Assembly (NCBI GenBank): GCA_028564925.1
Contig: CM053030.1
Span: 266,998,199-267,062,198, forward strand
DNA length: 64,000 bases
Direction of reading: 5' to 3'
Origin: Lithobates sylvaticus
Taxonomy: Eukaryota > Chordata > Amphibia > Anura > Ranidae
The notes beneath the pieces were generated by a model. That model had not been told where the DNA came from, searched no databases, and saw only the letters and a program-made list of their open reading frames with translations. This document shows, piece by piece, positions 57,001-64,000 of this stretch. How positions within the stretch are numbered: the stretch's first letter is position 1; every line of letters starts with the position of its first letter. The position numbers and the translations under genes were made by a program.

Positions 57001-58065
57001 TTGCCCCCGTACCATAAACAATGGACTCTAAGTTTTAAGAGTCAGGATCTCTGTATGTAAACCCAAAATAGGAAGTCTGATATTTTTCCCCTCATATGAT
57101 GGTGGAGGTGGTATCATGGCTAGTAATAAGGGTCACTCCATCATGATGAACATGGTCAATAAATGGAAAAAACCCACATAGTGTAAAACTGTAAACAAAT
57201 TTTTTAAGACAGAATAGTGCTAATAACTTATAGAGTATAGCAGATAAAATCCAGCATATAAACAGAGATATTTGTTCCCGGGAACCGATCCAAATTCCTC
57301 ATGGTTTTGTCAGAATTGGCGTCATCGGGGGCATTTTGGAAATTCTGAGGAAACCCAAAGAGTGGAGTCTATGCTTGTGACATCAACACGCATGCATGTA
57401 GCTCCACCCAGTATGCACACATGCTAATGAGCATGCACGAGCGATGTTCGGCCATTTTGGTTATGGGAAACTTACCTGTCTATGGTTTATGAATCTTGGC
57501 TTTTAATGTTGTTTTAATGTAAGTGCATCTTTTTACAATAAATTAAATGGTGGTGCCTTGTTTTTTGCATATACTTAATTTAATTAAACACGAGAGAGGA
57601 TTTGTTGGCCTGATTTCCTGAAGTACTCAATTGCCTTCCATTGCTGTTTTGTTGCCTGGGGTCACCTGAGTGGGGATTCGACCTAGTGCCAGTGGATCTT
57701 GTTACTGATTGAGCGCTTTCAGATCACCCTGCGTAAGAGTGGTCACTAGCCTTCTGGTAAGCCCCCAGTGTGATCATACCTTTAGTGTCACGTTTGCTAT
57801 CCTTGGATTTCCTCTTCACTCAGCACTGAACTGAGGGAAGAGGAAATATGGGAAATTTCCTAATGGACACTTTTTGACCAATTTATTTTATTAGTTTATA
57901 CTCATCACCATTCACCATTCGTTTATTTGTCACATGGTGATTTATGTGGTTCACTAATTGGTTTATTTGTTCACATATGCTATCTTGTATAGCGCTGCAC
58001 TTTCTTTTATTTGTTTTGCTATATAGACTATAGTTTTTGTCACATTTTATTTTTCTTATCATTTA
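57001..58065. other. Intron 2, no recognisable feature
   Basis: Mixed sequence. 57270-57480 and 57600-57790 are less AT-rich and may be unrecognised repeats. Confidence 0.4.
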
Positions 58066-58262
58066 GGCCCCTTTCACACTTGTGTGACCTGAAAGTCACG
58101 CGACTTTGCAGCGATTTTAGCGCAAATTGTTGCCGCAATTGTGCCGTAACTTGAAGCAATGCCTATGTCTATGGACCTCACGTCGCATCAAGGTTGGACC
58201 AAAGTAGTGCAGGGACTACTTTGAAGTTGCTGCGACTTGAAGTCGCACAGATATGAATGATA
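58066..58262. repeat. Ranid-type repeat, CCCCTTTCACACTTG family
   Basis: GGCCCCTTTCACACTTGTGT followed by GACCTGAAAGTCACGCGACT and GAAGTTGCTGCGACTTGAAG, which form inverted segments around the GTCGC motif. Confidence 0.55.
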
Positions 58263-58267
58263 CTCAA

Positions 58268-58388
58268 TAGAAATCATTGGGAAACCCATGCAAACTACAT
58301 AAGGTTAGTGTCCTAGCCAGGATTCAAAGCAAGGTTTTTAGTGCAGCAAGACAGAAGTGCTAACCACTAACCACTGTGTCTCCCAATG
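58268..58388 (-). repeat. tRNA-derived SINE head, 3' truncated
   Basis: On the minus strand the sequence reads CACAGTGGTTAGTGGTTAGC, an A-box-like TGGTTAGTGG, then CTTGCTGCACTAAA and a B-box-like GCTTTGAATCC, then GGCTAGGACACTAACC and TAGTTTGCATGGGTTTCC. This is the tRNA-related head and start of the body of an abundant frog SINE. The tail, as seen at 41745, is missing. RNA polymerase III box sequences are degraded, so it is probably silent. Confidence 0.75.
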
Positions 58389-59022
58389 AAGCTGTATAAA
58401 ATCCCAATGAAAAAAAAAACAGTAATTAACTGGTATTCATTTATTTTGATAGTCTACAAAGGCATTGTGTGTAGCAGTGGGACAGCTTTTTGCACACAAC
58501 ACATTTGACACATATCGCAAAGCTTTTGGAAAGGGCCATGTTTTTGGCAGCAACACATACTTAAAATGCTAACTGGTTTAGGCAGTACTTTATGTAGATA
58601 CTGATAGTGCGCTTACACCACTACCCCAGTAATTTTTATTTTTTTGTAATCATTGTATACTTCAGTGTCATGTCAGTGTCATGTTTTGTTAGCTTCAATA
58701 GTAACACAGCTGTGGCAAACATAGTAACACCTAAATTCTGTTTAAGAGACAGAGCTAAGCGGAATATTTTGTATAACTGTAGTTTACCTTCATACCTATG
58801 TTCTGCCAATCTAGTGCTTTAAAGTTCCTCAGCTTGAATGTTCCTTGTGCTTCTAAATTTCCTAGGCTTGACAGGTACATAAGGAGATGCATGACATCAG
58901 ATTTGCCTAGGTGGAGACTTTAAACCAACACATCTGCATATAGAGGAGACTAGAGATGTGTGAAGCTAACAAAAATAATGTAATTGTCCCATTACACTAG
59001 ACACTGATTATGCTGCCAGTTA
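58389..59022. other. Intron 2, no recognisable feature
   Basis: AT-rich plain sequence. Confidence 0.45.
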
Positions 59023-59871
59023 TTAATCACTTGCCAAATGCAATAAGTATATATACGTTGCGGTTTGCAAGTGGTTTGCAAGTGGTTTTCCGGGGTTATG
59101 GCTGAAGCTATCAGCCATAACCCCAACATTTATTTATTTTTTTAGCCAACGAATGACTTTTTCATGACAAGTGCTCTCAGGCATTTCTTGGGCTAACTGT
59201 TTTTACCGCTGCACTCAAGAAATTATCCAGTGGGTCGCATGGCTGGCCAATGAAGTTCCCAGAAACCAGATCTTCTCTGATCACTTCTATGGTCTTGGAG
59301 GACTAAAATGACATCTAGGGCGTAATACATTTTTTATTAATTTTTTTTAAAGCAAAAGATCACATTTCTTTTGTTCTTTTGCTTTTAAAAGTAGAGGAGA
59401 GATTTGGAGTCTTATTGACCCCAGATAAAGAGGACTCGTCATCCCTTTTTTTTCTATTACAAGGGATGTTTACATTGTAATAGAAATAAAAATGATAAAA
59501 AAAAAAAAAAAATTAAAAGGAACAGTGTAAAAATAAAATAAATAACAAAAAAATGTAAAGCACCCTGATCCCTCTGTGCTCATGCGCAGAAGTTAACACA
59601 TACATAAGTCGCGCGCGCACATGTAAACAGTGTTCGCACCACACATGTGAGGTATTGTAATGAACATTAGAGGAAGAGCAATAATTCTACCACTAGACTT
59701 CCTGTGTAACTCTAAACAGGTAACCTGTAAAAAATTATCGCCTATGGGGATTTTTAAGTATCCTAGTTTGTCACCATTCCTCGAGCATGCACAATTTTAA
59801 AGCATTGTATTTTAGATATCTATTTACTCAGCGTAACATCATCTTTCATATTTTTCAAAAAAGTTGGAGTA

Positions 59872-60221
59872 TACAGTGCCTTGAAAAATTATTCACACCC
59901 CTTGAAATTATCAACATTTTGTCACGTTACAACCAAAAACATTAATGTATTTTATTGGGATTTTATGTGATAGACCAACACAAAGTGGCACATAATTTTG
60001 AAGTGGAAGGAAAATTATAAATGGTTTTCAATTTTTTTGTATTGCATTTGTATTCAGCCCCCCTCAGTCACAACTTTGTAGAACCACCTTTCGCTGCAAT
60101 TACAGCTGCAAGTCTTTTTGGGGATGTCTCTACCAGCATAAAATACATTTAGATTTTTGGTTGATACATGACAAAATGTGGAAAATTTCAAGGGGTTTGA
60201 ATACTTTTTTAAGGCACTGTA
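59872..60221. mobile_element. Tc1-like MITE, complete
   Basis: TA at 59872-59873 and 60220-60221 flank the inverted ends CAGTGCCTTGAAAAATTATT and, at the right, AATACTTTTTTAAGGCACTG. Inner terminal-repeat wording (TTTTGTCACGTTACAACC at left, ACATGACAAAATGTGG at right) shows the arms are well over 40 bp. The transposase is deleted; the interior keeps only GTAGAACCACCTTTCGCTGC-type filler. Confidence 0.9.
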
Positions 60222-60355
60222 TATTATGTTTTTTTTTTTTATTCATTAAAGTGTAATTGTTTTTTTTATTATTGTGTTTGAAAAAACACTGCTCAAACAC
60301 CGTGTGACATAAAATATAGCAATGATTGCCATTTTATTCTCTAGGGTCTCTGCTA

Positions 60356-60478
<123 letters not shown>

Positions 60479-60571
60479 CTTTTGGGGATTCCAAGTGATT
60501 TTCCAGTAAAAAAAAATGATTTAAACTTGCAAACAAAACGTGCCAGAAAGGGCTTGGTCGGCAAGTGCTAA

Positions 60572-61885
60572 CATGTGATCTGCTGTAGTATTAGTTCCTA
60601 TATCTAGGCAGAATTAGAAATATGCATTTTACTTTAGCTATAGCATCTGTTAATACTGTATCTGATTTATTTTATACCCTAAATAGGGCAAAATCTAGAC
60701 ATACAATCCCTAACTATTGCATGTGATGCTCAGATATGTAAAACTGCAAATATTTTATCATGCATTATCTTCATAAGGCACCTTCTCTTATCAAGGTCAG
60801 CACTAAGGGGCATATTTGAAAAGCAGAGAATAGGACATTCACCAAACATCTACTGCAGATGAATTTTCATGCATTTTGAATGATTAATTCACCACCAGTG
60901 AATGTTTGGTGAAAGTGACATTCACAACTTTAAAAATATGCCTCTAATTAAATGTAAACGTCAATGTTCCTTAAAGCTCTTTTGTTTAACCAGTGATGTA
61001 TGTTAGGCTCAGTGATAGATTCAAGTCCTTGGACACTATTTCAACATGCCAGTGGTAGTGTGTTTATAGAGAAAAGTGATTGACAGGTTTGGATGAAATA
61101 AACTCACTTGTCGCAATTCTCACATTCTCCAGGATACTTAAAGTGTCTGTTCAGACTTGGCAAATGATTTTGATGTACTCAACTAAAACATGGTGGAAAG
61201 TATTACAAAACTCTGGCATATAGAATTCCCTTGCTTGAAAACATTATAGCATAATGCTATCATTACCAAGCAGTATTTCCATTACAGAAAAAATAAATGT
61301 TAGCACCATGAGTTGACCTATGGGGAGAATACATAACTGGTTATTTTATGAATTAAATCACGATTTGTCTGTGTTGGCAAATTTTACCTGAGCTACATAG
61401 ATCCGAGAATCCAGTTAGTTAAGAAGTCAGTATTGTCTTTATAATGTTGTAGTAGTAGTAAAGTATTGTATAAAATAATTGTATAAAGCCTGAAGGGATC
61501 TAAAGCCTCCCAAAAAGATTGCGTCTCTAATAACTTACAGTAAGTTAGCCAGTAGAGGGTATCCCTTAAATATAATGTTATTTGAAAAGCATAGGGGTCT
61601 ATTTTAAAAAAGAATGTATTTCTTATTGAAAAATACCCGATTTTTCCTTTCCTCCTGTAATGGTTTTTTGGTGACTTTTATTTTATTTCATTTTTATAAA
61701 ATGTTTTGAATGTTTACTAGATTACACTTTTTTTTTTGTAATTTTGCCAATAGTACTTCTCTATTTTTTGATCTGCAGTGAACCCAAGTGTTCTGCAACT
61801 TCTGAGTGCGCATAAGTTCAAGTTGTTTCTGCCACCTGCTTTTAAGCATGCTTCAGAAGTTTGCATTAGAAGAGTTTTTTTTTAT
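60572..61885. other. Intron 2, no recognisable feature
   Basis: AT-rich plain sequence. An inverted pair GAATGTTTGGTGAAAGTGAC with its partner near 60837-60850 suggests a small unrecognised MITE at 60810-60945. Confidence 0.4.
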
Positions 61886-63180
61886 ACATTCTTTATTTCT
61901 AGGATCAGATTTTACTTAAAATTTGACAGGTGACAAATATATAGAAAAACGATGAGTACAACATGGTCAGGCAAATACATAGAACACATAATGTATAAAC
62001 TGGAAATTGTAAAGAATGGATTTCCATATAACAAGTAGGAGCAGCATCAAATTATCACCGTACTTCCACAAAACATTCTGTGAAAAAGAAATTTCATTCT
62101 ATGTGCCACATCAACCTGTAGCGCATTAAAAAAAAAAAAACATAAAGTAGGTATGTCTTGATCAGAACAACCAAAGCGGGATAAATATTTGGACCAACAT
62201 CAAGATCAAGTGTCTCAGTGTCTGACCTGGAACCAAAATTTAAAGATAGAGACCACACAAAAGTGGTAAGTTTAAAAATGAAAAAAAAAAAAAGACAGCG
62301 GGGAAGTAAAATGGGGGGGGGGGGGATAGGGAACTGCATCGGACAGGAGAGATTTCATGATGAAAAGTGGTCCTAAGACCATAAAACTAGAAAGTCAAGA
62401 GGGCTTGGTAAGATAATAATACAGACAGTAGTTATCTGTCCATGGGATCTGTGAGGGTGTATCAACCATCATTTGTTTGTACTCAGTAGAGCAGGAGAAG
62501 TTCAACCAAAAAGAACAAGTTTTTGTGAATTCCCTTTAAGAGAGCTATTTACATCTCCTATTCGTCTGATGTCCTCAATGTGATCAAACCAGTGGTGGCT
62601 GGAGGTAATTTTCTTTAGGGGGGCGGCAAACAGTATCAGTCCCCACCCCAGCCCCCCTTCCACCGGCGTTCCGTCGGTCAGTGGGCGGGACTGGTGCACT
62701 TACCTTAGTTACCTCATCTATGCGGTGAATCTCCCGGGCTCTCAGCAGCGGCTCTCCCGTTCTCCTTCTCTGCACGGTTGACGGCTTAGGCTTCCATTTC
62801 CTCCCTTCTCAGCGGCCAATCGGGAGTCTTCTCTTTTCGGCCAACCAGAAAACGGGTCTCACACCCACTTCTGACCAAGCCTTGACCAAGTGAATGATGA
62901 CTGATTTTTTTAATATGACTTAGCCAAAAAGGAAAAAAACTGTGTCTTGAGGGATCGTATGATCGGGTGAATTTTTGGGTAAATGTATGCACTTGGATCC
63001 AAAAGTTATCTACTCTGGGGCAGGACCAGAATATGTGGAAAAAGTCTGCCTGAGTTGCATCACTTCACCAACAAGTTTATGGGGTGGTTGGATATATGGA
63101 GTGTAGCAATTTGATACTAATCGAGGAACGGAAATAAAAATTCATGCTTTGTGACGACTCCGAGATGAGAAGCTTATAAA
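61886..63180. repeat. LINE-3'-end-like block with a GC-rich insertion
   Basis: The stretches 61886-62577 and 62886-63180 read like one unclassified retroelement tail or untranslated region (GGGGCAGGACCAGAATATGT, TTGCATCACTTCACCAACAA). A sharply G+C-richer segment at about 62582-62885 begins CAGTGGTGGCTGGAGG, a hAT-like left end, and may be a separate insertion, but I could not fix matching flanking duplications. No readable protein domain. Confidence 0.35.
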
Positions 63181-63183
63181 AGT

Positions 63184-63255
63184 TACACAGTTACATAGTC
63201 AGGTTGAAAAAAGACACAAGTCCATCTATTTCAACCATTAATAAAAAAAAAAAAA

Positions 63256-63308
<53 letters not shown>

Positions 63309-63480
63309 TACAATCCCATATATACAAGCCTATACCGACAGTTGATCCAGAGGAAGATGAAAAACCCCAGCAAAGCATGATCCCATTTGCTACAGGGAAA
63401 AAATTTGGATATCCTCTGGATCAACTTTTCCTATAAATGTTAGTAACCAGTTATAATATGTACAATACGACAAAGCATGT
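63184..63480. repeat. Frog interspersed repeat, GGTTGAAAAAAGACAC family
   Basis: It reads CAGTTACATAGTCAGGTTGA, AAAAAGACACAAGTCC, then an AT run at 63256-63306, then CCAGAGGAAGATGAAAAACC, CAAAGCATGATCCCATTTGC and CTGGATCAACTTTTCCTATA. This order is typical of a repeat spread widely in frogs; its superfamily is not certain to me. Confidence 0.65.
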
Positions 63481-63584
63481 GTGAAGGGGCCAGACGCTTG
63501 GCTTTCTTACTCAAATGTAGTGAGATGATGTTTGAACAGATGGTCTTTTGGTAGGAATGTAGAAAGTTTGTCAATTGGAGAATC

Positions 63585-64000
63585 TGTAGGGCTGGTACAC
63601 ACTATGAGGGTTTTTTTGTTCAACCTAGAAGATTAAAGGAAAAAAAACTGACAGCTCCAGTCAGAGCCACTGTACTAATTATGCAAATTTAGTATAACCA
63701 TCTCCCCTGCTGAGCTGTTGTGTTCTGACAGGGGGACCCCCCTCCCACCAGAGCCCTCCAATCAGCACTCTCCACCATTGGCGGAGAGCACTGATTGGGA
63801 GGCGGTCGGCTGCTGGTCTTCCAGCAGGCTCGTCCGACAGAAGCTGGTCAAATGACCAACTTCTGTCAAACAGAGTGGCATAAACTGGCCAGTTATTCAG
63901 GGGTTGAAACCAGGATGGTCCAATATACTGTAGGTAGGAGAGATAACGGGGTAAGAATAATCCCAAATTTGTCAAAGCTTGTCATGCAGTGTTTCCTTGT
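63585..64000. repeat. Ranid-type repeat, GGGCTGGTACACACTA family
   Basis: Starts GTAGGGCTGGTACACACTAT. Inner inverted pairs include CCAATCAGCACTCTCC / GGAGAGCACTGATTGG at 63758-63798 and AGAAGCTGGTCA / TGACCAACTTCT at 63840-63866. It runs to the window end without a clear right terminus. Confidence 0.5.

Overview
This is vertebrate, almost certainly amphibian, DNA. It is AT-rich, intron-like and dense in interspersed repeats, and its repeat families match those I know from true frogs (Ranidae). The species call is inferred from repeat flavour, not from a search.

I can support one host coding segment: a 90-bp internal exon at 11223-11312 (+) that matches exon 2 of fbxl7, the F-box and leucine-rich-repeat substrate receptor of an SCF ubiquitin ligase. 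It has a good acceptor, a GT donor and phase 1 at both ends. The window is therefore best read as the end of fbxl7 intron 1 (1-11222) and the start of intron 2 (11313-64000). I see no other fbxl7 exon, no complete host gene, no tRNA or rRNA gene and no CRISPR array.

The rest is a transposon landscape. 1-1.2 kb: 3' pol part of a fossil Ty3/Gypsy chromovirus. 3.6-10.8 kb: foldback MITE, TA-flanked element, GC-rich blocks and a TTAA-flanked element. 13-17 kb: two TTAA-flanked elements and a double hairpin. 17.5-25.9 kb: mostly repeat-poor intron with one more TTAA element and a possible tyrosine-recombinase retroelement remnant. 26-33 kb: a stack of TTAA-flanked elements, one inserted cleanly into another, one carrying a 21-bp minisatellite, plus a decayed Tc1-like transposon. 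34-42 kb: hAT MITE, palindromic elements, minisatellites and a SINE tail. 42-46.4 kb: a BovB (RTE clade) LINE split by a 3.1-kb hAT-type element. 47-64 kb: further MITEs, a second hAT element, SINE pieces, a Tc1 MITE inside a TTAA-type element, and long AT microsatellites.

No undescribed multi-gene system is visible. The points most worth a second look are the BovB LINE, a family known for horizontal transfer, with its dated interruption by a hAT element; the nested TTAA insertion that fixes the boundaries and target site of an abundant repeat; and a minisatellite open in several frames that would mislead gene finders.
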